Assembly (NCBI RefSeq): GCF_001580995.1
Contig: NZ_LHZU01000136.1
Coordinates: forward strand, 1 to 64,000
DNA length: 64,000 nucleotides
Direction of reading: 5' to 3'
Origin: Acetobacter senegalensis
Lineage (GTDB): Bacteria; Pseudomonadota; Alphaproteobacteria; Acetobacterales; Acetobacteraceae
Position 1 is the stretch's first letter; every line of letters starts with the position of its first letter. Shown piece after piece: positions 20,132 to 28,789 of the stretch. The position numbers and the translations under genes were made by a program. Below the pieces are notes generated by a model. The model did no database searches, was not told where the DNA came from, and saw only the letters and a list, made by a program, of their open reading frames with translations.

Positions 20132-21902
20132 GCAGGGACAGGAGAGAGGGAGTCTTATACGCAGCCTGCGTAAAATTCTCGCTTCCCTGCTTTCCGGCAT
20201 CGGGCATATCTTCAGCACAACCAGCGCCCGAATGCGGCTTTTGATCTGCCTTTCCGCCATACCTGTGGTGGCGATCGGATCGGTCCTTGCTGTTCACAAC
20301 TACAACGAACTGATGGTGGGCAGTGCCCAGCGTGCTGCTACAGCCATTACACGGCTGGACCTCCAGTTTCGACACGACACGGACCGCCTGCGGAGCGCGT
20401 TGGAAACCATCGGTGGTATGGGACTGACGCCTGAGCAGATTGGTCATGCTCTGAAGCTGGCTGAAACCATGAGCGGGCAACGTTACTGCTATCTGGGTGT
20501 GCTCAGTGCTGAAGGCAACGTCATCCAGTCGATTTCCACGCCAGGAAGTGGGTGTCAGAATATTGAGGAAGGAGAAACTTTTCCTTCTTTTCAGGGAACC
20601 TTACTGGAAGCGATTCAGAGCAATAGCTCCTCGGAAGGAAGCGGCTCCTTCCTGAGAATCACGGTTCCTGCCGTTTTTCTTTCCATTCCGGAAACGCATG
20701 GATATCTTGTTGGTATCCTTCAACTCTCCCGGAAGGCAGCCTATCTTTCCAACAGCATTGGCTGGCAGGCGTTTTCGGATGAAAACAATCCCCTGAAGGC
20801 ATGGCTCATCAATCAGGATGGAACCTTGAGTTCTGTCTGCACGGATTGCCGATGGACGCCGCCCCCCAGCTTCATCGTAGGAGCCCTCCAGCAGCGGCTT
20901 GAAGCCAGCGCAGGGTCTGTCGTGTCACTTCCCACGCCTGAAGGTGGATATGCCTTGGGAGCTATTGCTGGAGGGGCTGATATTCTGGTCTCCGCGCAGC
21001 GAACGGCCCGGGAATCAGGGGCATTGCGGACCATGATTCTGGAAATATCGGGGTTAGTGCTTTTGTTGGCGGCCGGACTGATTGGGGTCACCTTGGCTGC
21101 CAACATTGTGCTGGTATGGCCACTACGGCGATTAACCTACTCTGTTCAGAAATGGCAGATAGAAGGCGTTTTTGATACACGCATCACGCGCTCAATGCCT
21201 TTGGAACTTCAAAGACTTGGTCAAGCCTTCACACGGGCGACCCGCCGACTTTCTCGCCATGAAGCGCGTCTAAAAAAAGCCATGGCGCATCAGGAGCTGC
21301 TGATGCGTGAAATCCATCATCGGGTCAAAAACAACCTGCAGATTGTTGCTTCCCTTTTGAACCTCCAGGCTAGTCGCATCTCCAACCCTGACGTACGCGC
21401 TGAGTTTGCGTTAGCCCGAGACAGGGTAAGGGCTCTCGCAACCCTCCATCGGACGCTCTACGCAGAAGATCGTCTGGACAGCCTCAACATGGCGGGTTTT
21501 CTTAAAGAACTCTGCGACCAGACATTGCACATTGCGGGCGAAGAAAGCGCCGCACGTATTACGCTGGATGTCGTCGCAGACAATTTTTCCATGAACCCTG
21601 ATCAGGCTGTACCGCTCGCCCTTATCGTAACGGAAATTGTGACCAACTCTATCAAATATGCCTTCCCTGATGGACGGCATGGAACCATTGCTGTTCGCTT
21701 GAGCCTTCAGGGACCAAATGTGAATCTTTCCGTCAGTGATGATGGGATAGGGTGCGATATTGAGACCGCCACCTCCCCGGATCAACATGGCATCGGTTTG
21801 AAGTTAATCCGTGGCTTTGCCCGGCAGTTAAATGCCACGTTTGACAAAAACTGCGAACATGGCACCCGTTACACCTTTGTTTTTCCACTGGACGGTTCCT
21901 AG
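20109..21902 (+). CDS. phyK: PhyK-like sensor histidine kinase (HWE/HisKA_2 type)
   Basis: Membrane sensor kinase expected to phosphorylate PhyR. A first membrane helix (about residues 43-64, LLICLSAIPVVAIGSVLAV) and a second (about 313-338, MILEISGLVLLLAAGLIGVTL) bracket a periplasmic sensor region of about 250 residues with four or more cysteines (RYCYLG, GCQN, VCTDCRW). A HAMP-like linker leads to the HisKA_2 box LMREIHHRVKNNLQIVASLL with phosphoacceptor His403. The ATPase domain has TEIVTNSIKYAF (N box) and SVSDDGIGCD (G1). The only usual start codon in front of the first helix is TTG 20109, inside nepR, which implies translational coupling; ATG 20232 would start directly at the helix. 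A purine-rich stretch at 20141-20157 has no standard start behind it. Confidence 0.85.
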   Translation: MKKIVETKQGQERGSLIRSLRKILASLLSGIGHIFSTTSARMRLLICLSAIPVVAIGSVLAVHNYNELMVGSAQRAATAITRLDLQFRHDTDRLRSALETIGGMGLTPEQIGHALKLAETMSGQRYCYLGVLSAEGNVIQSISTPGSGCQNIEEGETFPSFQGTLLEAIQSNSSSEGSGSFLRITVPAVFLSIPETHGYLVGILQLSRKAAYLSNSIGWQAFSDENNPLKAWLINQDGTLSSVCTDCRWTPPPSFIVGALQQRLEASAGSVVSLPTPEGGYALGAIAGGADILVSAQRTARESGALRTMILEISGLVLLLAAGLIGVTLAANIVLVWPLRRLTYSVQKWQIEGVFDTRITRSMPLELQRLGQAFTRATRRLSRHEARLKKAMAHQELLMREIHHRVKNNLQIVASLLNLQASRISNPDVRAEFALARDRVRALATLHRTLYAEDRLDSLNMAGFLKELCDQTLHIAGEESAARITLDVVADNFSMNPDQAVPLALIVTEIVTNSIKYAFPDGRHGTIAVRLSLQGPNVNLSVSDDGIGCDIETATSPDQHGIGLKLIRGFARQLNATFDKNCEHGTRYTFVFPLDGS

Positions 21903-22031
21903 AAACGGCTTCTTTTCCCCCTAATCCCTTAGGATTCGGCCAGAAAAAAGTGGCGGTATGCCCTGTTTGCAGCCGGGGCTGGCGTGCTTAATGGTTTGCG
22001 TCCCTTCCTGTCCGGTATAAACGCCTACGTC

Positions 22032-23753
22032 ATGAGCGGTAAAAAACAAGCGATACGCGGGTGGACGCGGACACAAACCCGTCTGGGACGCAAAGCAGCC
22101 GGACCTGTAATGGTCCTTGGCATCCTGTCTTCTCTTGTTGGCGTGGCGCAGGCATGGTGCATAGCCGTTGTGCTCGGCCATGCGCTGATAAGCCTGCATT
22201 CAGGGCTCTCTCCTCAGACTTTTCCTGTCTGGCCGATTGTGTCCTTTTTGGTTCTGGCTCTTGCACGGGCTTGTGTGGTGGCGGGGGCCGATGTGGCGGC
22301 TGCAAATGCAGGCGTCGAAGCACGTCGACGGCTGCGTGGAAAGGTCCTTGGCTCTATTTTGGCCGGTGGGCCTGCACTTCTTCGTCAAACACATAGCGGC
22401 GCTCTGACGTCAACAGCTGTTGACAGGATCGAAGCGCTGGATGGCTTTTTTGGTCGGTGGATTCCCGCCTCAGTCACGTGGATTGCTGCCCCCGCTCTTG
22501 TTCTTATTCCTATCTGCATTATTCAACCTCGGGCAGGGCTCGTTTTAGGGCTTTGCGGTTTGGCTGTTCCGTTCGGGCAGGCAATCTTTGGCATTGGCGC
22601 TGCCGTTGCATCCCGCAATCAATTCCTTGCCATGACCCGCCTGCAAGCGCGCTTTCTGGACCGTGTAAAAGGCATCGCCACCATTGTGCTGGCTGGCCGG
22701 ACAGAAGACGAGACCCAGCGTCTGGCTGACGCAGCCGACGAGTTGCGGCAGCGGACCATGAAAGTTCTGCGCGTTGCCTTCCTTTCTTCAGCGTCCATTG
22801 ATGCCGCCATGGTGATCGCTTTGATCGTGGTTGCCATCATGGACGGAAAGGTGGCCTTGGCCTTGCAGGCCGAGAATGCGAGCCCGCAGTTGGAGCATGT
22901 TCTGACAAGTAGCCTGTTTGTCCTGTTGGTTATTCCAGAATTTTTTGCCCCTCTGCGCGCTTTGGCTCTTGCCTATCAGGATCGCGCTCATGCGCAGGGC
23001 GCCGCTACAGCCGTACTGGATTTGCCCGCAGTGCAATCGCACCCGGCGCTTGAAGAGCAACAGCTTGCTTCTGAGCGGGCCATCTCTATCACGCTGGATC
23101 AGGTTTGCTTCACATGGGATCCCGCACGCGGGCAGGCTCTTGATAAAATCAGTTTTAGAGTGCCTGCGGGCGAAACCGTTATTTTGACGGGCGCATCGGG
23201 GTCCGGGAAATCCACATTGATGGAGCTTCTGCTAGGGTTCATCAAACCTGAGAGCGGACAGATACGCCTGAATGACACGCCGCTCGAAACCATTTCATCA
23301 GATGCCCTTTCCCGCATTATCTCCTGGATAGGACAAAAACCTACCCTGTTTGCTGGCACACTACGTGACAATATCCTGTTTGCGCATCCTGATGCCGATG
23401 AGCAAACACTTATGGCTGCAGTGAAAGCCGCGGCCGTGGACCAATTCCTCCCCTCGCTGCCGGAAGGACTGGAAACACGTATTGGGGAAGGGGGGTTTGG
23501 TCTTTCTGGCGGACAAGCTCAACGTATTGCCATTGCGCGCGCCTATTTGAAAAATGCACCTGTGCTACTGCTGGATGAGCCCACGGCCCACCTTGATCCG
23601 GAGACAGAAAAAAGCATTTTTGAAAGCCTGCAGCAGCTTGCGCTAAACAAAACCGTCATTTTGGCAACGCACTCTGCGGCTGCCCATATGTTCAACGGTC
23701 AGCAGATTGGCCTCCAGAGTGGAAAGATCATTTTTCAGCAGGGAGCAGCCTGA
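22032..23753 (+). CDS. cydD: ABC exporter subunit CydD
   Basis: Half of the heterodimeric CydDC ABC exporter, needed for assembly of cytochrome bd oxidase; it transports thiols (cysteine, glutathione) and has been linked to haem. I start at ATG 22032 (573 residues, MSGKKQAIRGWTRTQ) because CydD proteins have about 20 residues before the first helix; GTG 21984 is an alternative. Six membrane helices cover about residues 20-315. The C-terminal ATPase has Walker A TGASGSGKST, signature FGLSGGQAQRIAIARA, Walker B VLLLDEPTAHLD and H-loop ATHS. cydC follows after one base. The 81-129 bases upstream hold only a small hairpin. The cydAB oxidase genes are not in this window. Confidence 0.9.
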   Translation: MSGKKQAIRGWTRTQTRLGRKAAGPVMVLGILSSLVGVAQAWCIAVVLGHALISLHSGLSPQTFPVWPIVSFLVLALARACVVAGADVAAANAGVEARRRLRGKVLGSILAGGPALLRQTHSGALTSTAVDRIEALDGFFGRWIPASVTWIAAPALVLIPICIIQPRAGLVLGLCGLAVPFGQAIFGIGAAVASRNQFLAMTRLQARFLDRVKGIATIVLAGRTEDETQRLADAADELRQRTMKVLRVAFLSSASIDAAMVIALIVVAIMDGKVALALQAENASPQLEHVLTSSLFVLLVIPEFFAPLRALALAYQDRAHAQGAATAVLDLPAVQSHPALEEQQLASERAISITLDQVCFTWDPARGQALDKISFRVPAGETVILTGASGSGKSTLMELLLGFIKPESGQIRLNDTPLETISSDALSRIISWIGQKPTLFAGTLRDNILFAHPDADEQTLMAAVKAAAVDQFLPSLPEGLETRIGEGGFGLSGGQAQRIAIARAYLKNAPVLLLDEPTAHLDPETEKSIFESLQQLALNKTVILATHSAAAHMFNGQQIGLQSGKIIFQQGAA

Positions 23754-23754
23754 G

Positions 23755-25482
23755 ATGCCTGACGTGACCCAGAACTCCTCCGCTCCTGCAACCTCTTCCG
23801 CCGGGCAGCCAAACACGCCTGCCGTTACCGACAGACAGGCTATTTTTCGCATTCTGAAGCTGTGGCAGAGACAGGCTCCCCGTCTTGCAATCGGTTTGAT
23901 GCTCGCATTACTGGCTTTATGCACCGGGCTTCTACTCATGCAGGTTTCAGGCCTCCGACTGGCTGGCGCCGTGCTTGGTGAGGTGATCATTACAACGGCT
24001 CTCCTGCGCTGGGTCGGTGTAGGCCGTGTTTTTCTCCGCTATTCTGAGCGCCTGTTTGCCCACGATGCCATGTTTCGGGCGCTGGCAGATTTGCGAGTAT
24101 GGTTTTTCCATTCCCTCGCGCAGGGCGCTGCAGCAGGACTGGGCTTTCGTCGGGCAGGGGATATGCTCTCCCGTCTGGTCTCAGACATTGGCACGCTGGA
24201 CGGCCTGTATCTGCGTATTCTCTTGCCGTTCATGTGCGCATGTCTGACCCTTCCTATTCTGCTGGTTCAGCTTTGCAGCCAAAACATCATTCTTGGATGC
24301 CTGACTGGCCTTCTCTTTGCCTGCTCTGCATTTCTGTTTCCTTACCTGATTGCCCGCTCTGGTCGGCAGGACTCAGAACGCCTGACGCAAAACCTCTCCG
24401 CGTTGCGCATCAGCGTTCTTGATCTGGTCAGTGGCCTGCGTGAGATCCGCGCTTTCGGAGCAGAAGACCGGATGCTGGCCCGTGTGCAAGCCGATGACAG
24501 GGCATTACTGGATGGCCAGAAACATCTTGCGCGCCGCGCAGCTATCGCTAACGCCACGGCTTATCTGTGCGGACAGATCGCTATTCTTTTCGTTCTACTG
24601 GCCATTTCAGGCATAGTGTTCTCAAAAGTTGCCCCCCTTTCTGGCGTGGGTATCCTGTTCCTGACAGTGGCTGCCTTTGAAAGCGCTGGGGCTCTTACCC
24701 GGGCTGGAGTACAAGCGGGCGCAATGGGCGCTGCTGCCCGGCGAGTTGTAGAAATTGCACAGGTTGGTCCGGTATCCGCTCAAACAGAGCAGGAAGTGGA
24801 TGCTCCAGCAGGCACTGACATTCAGGTCACCAATGTGAAATTCAGATGGGCCTCAAGTCGCCCCTATGTGTTTGATGGACTAACTCTTGATATTCCAGCG
24901 GGCTCCCGCGTTGCCATTCTGGGCCCCTCCGGCGTGGGAAAATCGAGCCTCGCAGCGCTTCTGCTGAAAGCTGCCGCACCTGAATCCGGGAGTATCACGC
25001 TTGGCGGGGTGAATATCTCCCACATCCGAGCAACCTCTTTGCGCCGTCAGATCGCGTGGCTTTCTCAGGCAACCCATCTGTTTGACGATACAATCCGCTC
25101 CAACCTGCTTCTTGGCAAACCAGAAGCAACCGAAGAGGATTTATGGCGCGCCCTTGAGGAAGCAGCGGTAGCAGGCGTCGTACGCAACTTGCCGGAAGGG
25201 CTGGATACCTGGCTTGGTGAAGGCGGTGTCAATCTTTCTGGCGGGCAGGGACGACGAATAGCTCTCGCACGTACCTTGCTGACAAATGCACCCATCATGA
25301 TTTTGGATGAGCCTGCCACAGGACTGGATGCTCAAACGGAACAGGATTTTCTGCGTACACTCAATACTGTTACAGCGGGACGTACAGTTATTCTGATTGC
25401 ACATCGCCTTACAGGGGTAGAAAAACTGGACCAGATCTGGCGTCTTTCACATGGTCAGGCAACAACCGTTGCTGTCTCATAA
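23755..25482 (+). CDS. cydC: ABC exporter subunit CydC
   Basis: Partner of CydD. Start at ATG 23755, one base behind the cydD stop, with GGGAG ten bases upstream; this gives 575 residues. An upstream in-frame start at 23707 would lie in cydD and is unlikely. Membrane helices cover about residues 40-310 (ALLALCTGLLLMQVSGLRLAG). The family block RVFLRYSERLFAHDAMFRALADLR is typical of CydC. The ATPase domain has GPSGVGKSS, NLSGGQGRRIALART, MILDEPATGLD and IAHRL. The second position of the Walker A is normal and both halves look competent for ATP binding. Confidence 0.9.
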   Translation: MPDVTQNSSAPATSSAGQPNTPAVTDRQAIFRILKLWQRQAPRLAIGLMLALLALCTGLLLMQVSGLRLAGAVLGEVIITTALLRWVGVGRVFLRYSERLFAHDAMFRALADLRVWFFHSLAQGAAAGLGFRRAGDMLSRLVSDIGTLDGLYLRILLPFMCACLTLPILLVQLCSQNIILGCLTGLLFACSAFLFPYLIARSGRQDSERLTQNLSALRISVLDLVSGLREIRAFGAEDRMLARVQADDRALLDGQKHLARRAAIANATAYLCGQIAILFVLLAISGIVFSKVAPLSGVGILFLTVAAFESAGALTRAGVQAGAMGAAARRVVEIAQVGPVSAQTEQEVDAPAGTDIQVTNVKFRWASSRPYVFDGLTLDIPAGSRVAILGPSGVGKSSLAALLLKAAAPESGSITLGGVNISHIRATSLRRQIAWLSQATHLFDDTIRSNLLLGKPEATEEDLWRALEEAAVAGVVRNLPEGLDTWLGEGGVNLSGGQGRRIALARTLLTNAPIMILDEPATGLDAQTEQDFLRTLNTVTAGRTVILIAHRLTGVEKLDQIWRLSHGQATTVAVS

Positions 25483-25607
25483 ATACAGCAGTTGACGAGA
25501 TGGACACCAAAGGGCACCAGATGGTGTTCTGCCTGGTTTTAATTCCTGGGCAGATCTGTATTTGAACAAGACGTTACGTCTTCGCCACTCTAGCCGGGAT
25601 TAAACTC

Positions 25608-25985
25608 ATGCGTCGCCTGCTGCCAGTTCTGGGCCTTTCTCTTCTTGCCGGTTGTGCCACACAACCTGCGCGCAAGTATGTGGTGTTTTTTGCGAACAAC
25701 TCCGTTGAACTCGACAGCTCTTCCCGTGCTGTGATCTCGGAAATTTCCGCAAAGGCACAGCGGCATCCTTCTCGTGTTGTGCAGATAGAGGGCTACGCTG
25801 GCGCAGGGCAGGATCTTTCCGCAGACTCCCTTCTGGCAGTACAACGTGCCAAACTTGTGGCAGAACAGTTGCATCAGGATGGCGTATCTGGAGACCGAAT
25901 CCGTCAGACGCCACGTGCGCCTTCTACAACCGAGGCCTCAGCCGTTGGGTCTCGCCGTGTCGAAATCGAACTGGTGAACCCCTGA
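25608..25985 (+). CDS. Small outer membrane lipoprotein with OmpA-like domain
   Basis: A 125-residue protein with a type II signal peptide: MRRLLPVLGLSLLAGC, lipobox LAGC with Cys16. The rest resembles a compact OmpA C-terminal peptidoglycan-binding domain: VVFFANNSVELDSSSRAVIS at the start, IEGYAGAG in place of the usual IEGHTD, and ADSLLAVQRAKLVAEQL and SRRVEIELV at the end. The usual Asp and Arg of the diaminopimelate site are only partly preserved (the Arg of QRA is present, the Asp of the HTD motif is not), so peptidoglycan binding is uncertain. recQ starts seven bases behind it, so the two may share a transcript. Confidence 0.7.
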   Translation: MRRLLPVLGLSLLAGCATQPARKYVVFFANNSVELDSSSRAVISEISAKAQRHPSRVVQIEGYAGAGQDLSADSLLAVQRAKLVAEQLHQDGVSGDRIRQTPRAPSTTEASAVGSRRVEIELVNP

Positions 25986-25992
25986 TTTATCT

Positions 25993-27891
25993 ATGACGGA
26001 ATCGCAGATCGGTCTTGGTTCTCTTCCCGTCCTTCCTGAGAGCGTGAAGGGAAGGGACCGGTTTGTGGGCAACACCCCGCAAGAGGTGTTGCAGTCTGTC
26101 TTCGGTTATCCCGACTTCCGCAGCCTACAGGCGCAGGCTGTCAAAGGCATCATGGATGGCGAAGATACGCTTGTTCTGATGCCAACAGGTGGCGGCAAAA
26201 GTATCTGTTACCAGATACCAGCTTTGTGCCGTGCAGGCATGGGCCTTGTCGTTTCACCTCTTATTGCCCTGATGGATGATCAGGTTGCCGGGTTAAGGCA
26301 ACTCGGTATCAACGCAGCTGCCCTTCATTCCGAACTGGAAAATGAAGAGGCCGCTAAAATCCGTTCAGATCTGGCCAATGGCAGAATAGACCTCCTTTAC
26401 GTGTCTCCCGAACGCCTTCTGGCACCGGGAACGTTAGAGCGCCTAACTCGCCAGACCATTTCAGTTATCGCGATTGATGAAGCCCACTGCATTTCCGCAT
26501 GGGGCCATGAATTCAGACCGGAATATAGAGAACTAGCCGCTCTTCCGCGCCATTTCCCCGGCGTGCCGCGTATTGCGCTGACGGCAACAGCTGATCAGCG
26601 AACGCGCGCTGACATCCTTTCTGCTCTGGATATGCCTCATGCCAGAGTTCTCATTTCCAGCTTCCACAGACCTAACCTGAATATCGCAGCCTTACCCAAA
26701 GCGTCGGAACTGCGGCAGCTTACAACGGTTCTAGAACGCCATAAGGAAGAGGCCTGTATTGTCTATTGTGGCAGCCGCGCCAGAACAGAGCGGATAGCCG
26801 CGTCCCTGAGGGAGCGTGGATGGACGGCTCTGGCCTTTCATGCGGGCCTTTCTCCAATAGAAAAACGGGCTGCACTCCTGCGCTTTCGGTCCGGAGAGCC
26901 CATTGTAATCGTGGCGACCGTTGCCTTCGGCATGGGGATAGATCGACCTGATGTACGGGCTGTGATCCATCTGGACATGCCGGCCTCACCAGAAGCCTAT
27001 TATCAGCAGATCGGTCGCGCCGGCCGAGATGGTTTACCGTCTGACACAGTACTTCTCTACGGTGGAGAAGATATGGCCCGCGCACGTTACTGGCTGGATC
27101 AGTCAAACGCACCAGAGACTGAAAAACGGGTCATGCGGGCTCGTCTGGAAGCCATGATCGCTCTGACGGAAACAACCGGCTGCCGGACCCAGGCTCTTCT
27201 CCATTGCTTTGGAGAAACATTAAACGAACCTTGCGGCCATTGTGATACCTGCCAGCATCCTGTCATCACTTTTGACGGCACAGAGGCCGCACGCAAATTC
27301 CTCTCCGCTGTATATCGCACTGGGCAGCATTATGGTGCCCTGCACGTTATTGCGGTTTTGCGGGGCAAACTTACGGAAGCGGTGGAACGTAACAGGCATA
27401 ATGCTCTGTCCGTTTGGGGTATCGGCAAAGATAAGCCCGAGCCTTTCTGGCGCAGCGTTGTCCGACAGCTGATTGCCCGAGGCGCCTTACGCTCAGAAGG
27501 CCAGTATGGCGGCTTGGCCCTGAATAATGAAATTGCTCGCCCCATCCTGCGGGGCGAAGAAAGCATTGAACTGCGTGCAGATGCCACTGCGGAGCTTGAA
27601 AAAGGAAGCGCCTCCCGCAGCAGGCAAAGCTCTCCAGCAGTAGAACTGCCCGAAGACAAGCAACCGCTGTTTGCGGCGCTTAGAAAATGGCGGCTGGATG
27701 AAGCGCGAGAGCAGGAAATTCCCCCCTACGTGATTTTTCATGACGCTGCTTTGAGAGACATCGCCTTGCAGGAGCCCTCCACTCTGCAAGAACTTGGTGA
27801 GATCAAAGGGGTAGGGAGATCAAAACTGGAACGCTACGGAACGAACGTGCTCGACGTGCTTACGGCGGCCCGAAAAGAGCAAGACACGTGA
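25993..27891 (+). CDS. recQ: ATP-dependent DNA helicase RecQ
   Basis: 3'-to-5' DNA helicase of the RecF pathway. The product has 632 residues and all RecQ parts: motif 0 FGYPDFRSLQAQAV, Walker A MPTGGGKS, DEAH box IDEAHCISAWGHEFRPEY, motif VI QQIGRAGRDG, a zinc module (CFGETLNEPCGHCDTC with the Cys before it), a winged-helix RQC region, and a C-terminal HRDC domain (about residues 545-625, ARIPPYVIFHDAAL-like, LGEIKGVGRSKLERYG). It has about 25 more N-terminal residues than E. coli RecQ. Its stop overlaps the GTG start of glpR (GTGA), an unusual pairing of a repair gene with a metabolic regulator. Confidence 0.93.
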   Translation: MTESQIGLGSLPVLPESVKGRDRFVGNTPQEVLQSVFGYPDFRSLQAQAVKGIMDGEDTLVLMPTGGGKSICYQIPALCRAGMGLVVSPLIALMDDQVAGLRQLGINAAALHSELENEEAAKIRSDLANGRIDLLYVSPERLLAPGTLERLTRQTISVIAIDEAHCISAWGHEFRPEYRELAALPRHFPGVPRIALTATADQRTRADILSALDMPHARVLISSFHRPNLNIAALPKASELRQLTTVLERHKEEACIVYCGSRARTERIAASLRERGWTALAFHAGLSPIEKRAALLRFRSGEPIVIVATVAFGMGIDRPDVRAVIHLDMPASPEAYYQQIGRAGRDGLPSDTVLLYGGEDMARARYWLDQSNAPETEKRVMRARLEAMIALTETTGCRTQALLHCFGETLNEPCGHCDTCQHPVITFDGTEAARKFLSAVYRTGQHYGALHVIAVLRGKLTEAVERNRHNALSVWGIGKDKPEPFWRSVVRQLIARGALRSEGQYGGLALNNEIARPILRGEESIELRADATAELEKGSASRSRQSSPAVELPEDKQPLFAALRKWRLDEAREQEIPPYVIFHDAALRDIALQEPSTLQELGEIKGVGRSKLERYGTNVLDVLTAARKEQDT

Positions 27892-28694
27892 CCGCCGGAG
27901 TAAAGGAGCGTCGGGCACGCATTCTGCAGTTTGTGCAGCAGCACGGTTATGCTGCCAATGAAGACCTGGCCAAGGTTCTCAACGTTACCGTCCAGACGGT
28001 AAGGCGCGACGTAAACAGTATGGCCGCGGACGGAATTGTCACACGCCATCATGGCGGGGCTTCGGCCATTTCCCCTACGGAAAACATAGCGTATTCGGAC
28101 CGCCAGATTCTGAACCTGAAACAGAAAGAAGCCATCGGACAAAAGGCCGCATTGGCCATACCGAATGGTGCATCGTTGTTTATCAATATCGGCACCACGA
28201 CAGAAGCATTTGCGCGCTGCCTGCGGGGACATCACGGCCTGCGTGTAATTACAAACAATATCCACGTAGCCACTCTTTTGGCCCCCGCACCTGAATGCAA
28301 TCTCATCATTGCGGGCGGCACTGTACGATTACGGGATGGAGGAATCGTCGGACCTGCCGCGGCTGCGATGATCGAACAATACCGTGCCGATTTCGGTGTT
28401 ATCGGCATAAGCGGCATTGATGACGACGGAACACTCCTTGATTTTGATGCCGATGAGATCAGCGCTGCTCAGGCAATTATCCGGAATGCCCGCACTGTGT
28501 TCCTGCTGGCAGATCATACCAAATTCAAACGTAGGCCCATGGCGCGCGTAGGGCACATTTCGGAAATCAGCGCATTCTATACGGATCAGCCCCCTCCACC
28601 TGCGCTGGAAACTATCCTACGCAAGGCCGGAGTTGTTCTGCATGTCGTCAATGATGCAGAATTTTCGGAAAGGAAAACACGAAAGCCCATATAA
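27888..28694 (+). CDS. glpR: DeoR-family glycerol-3-phosphate regulon repressor GlpR
   Basis: Repressor of 268 residues. The N-terminal winged helix (about 5-57) has RRARILQFVQQHGYAANEDLAKVLNVTVQTVRRDVNSM, split here only for description, and the C-terminal sugar-phosphate isomerase-like domain (about 75-250) has NIGTTTEAFARCL, VITNNIHVATLL, GGTVRLRDGGIVGPAA and DHTKFKR. GlpR proteins release DNA on binding glycerol-3-phosphate. The start is GTG 27888 overlapping the recQ stop. The assignment comes from the family and from glpD, glpF and glpK directly downstream with a GlpR-like operator before glpD. The 5' untranslated gap to glpD is 95 bases. Confidence 0.88.
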   Translation: MTAGVKERRARILQFVQQHGYAANEDLAKVLNVTVQTVRRDVNSMAADGIVTRHHGGASAISPTENIAYSDRQILNLKQKEAIGQKAALAIPNGASLFINIGTTTEAFARCLRGHHGLRVITNNIHVATLLAPAPECNLIIAGGTVRLRDGGIVGPAAAAMIEQYRADFGVIGISGIDDDGTLLDFDADEISAAQAIIRNARTVFLLADHTKFKRRPMARVGHISEISAFYTDQPPPPALETILRKAGVVLHVVNDAEFSERKTRKPI

Positions 28695-28733
28695 GGGCCA
28701 AACAGTCATATTAAGGCCATTGTTTTCCGCTCT

Positions 28734-28753
28734 TGTTTTCGGATACGAAGATC
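28734..28753. promoter_or_regulatory. Candidate GlpR operator upstream of glpD
   Basis: The core TTCG-GATA-CGAA at 28738-28749 has the same half-sites and spacing as the known E. coli GlpR operator core (TTCG-WTAW-CGAA), with outer T/A-rich arms. It lies 37 bases before the glpD start. Two TTGTTTTC repeats (28720-28727, 28733-28740) and a related TCGTTTTC (28759-28766) flank it, suggesting several half-sites. Confidence 0.6.
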
Positions 28754-28789
28754 AAAGATCGTTTTCATTTGTTGGTATCGGAAGAGAAA

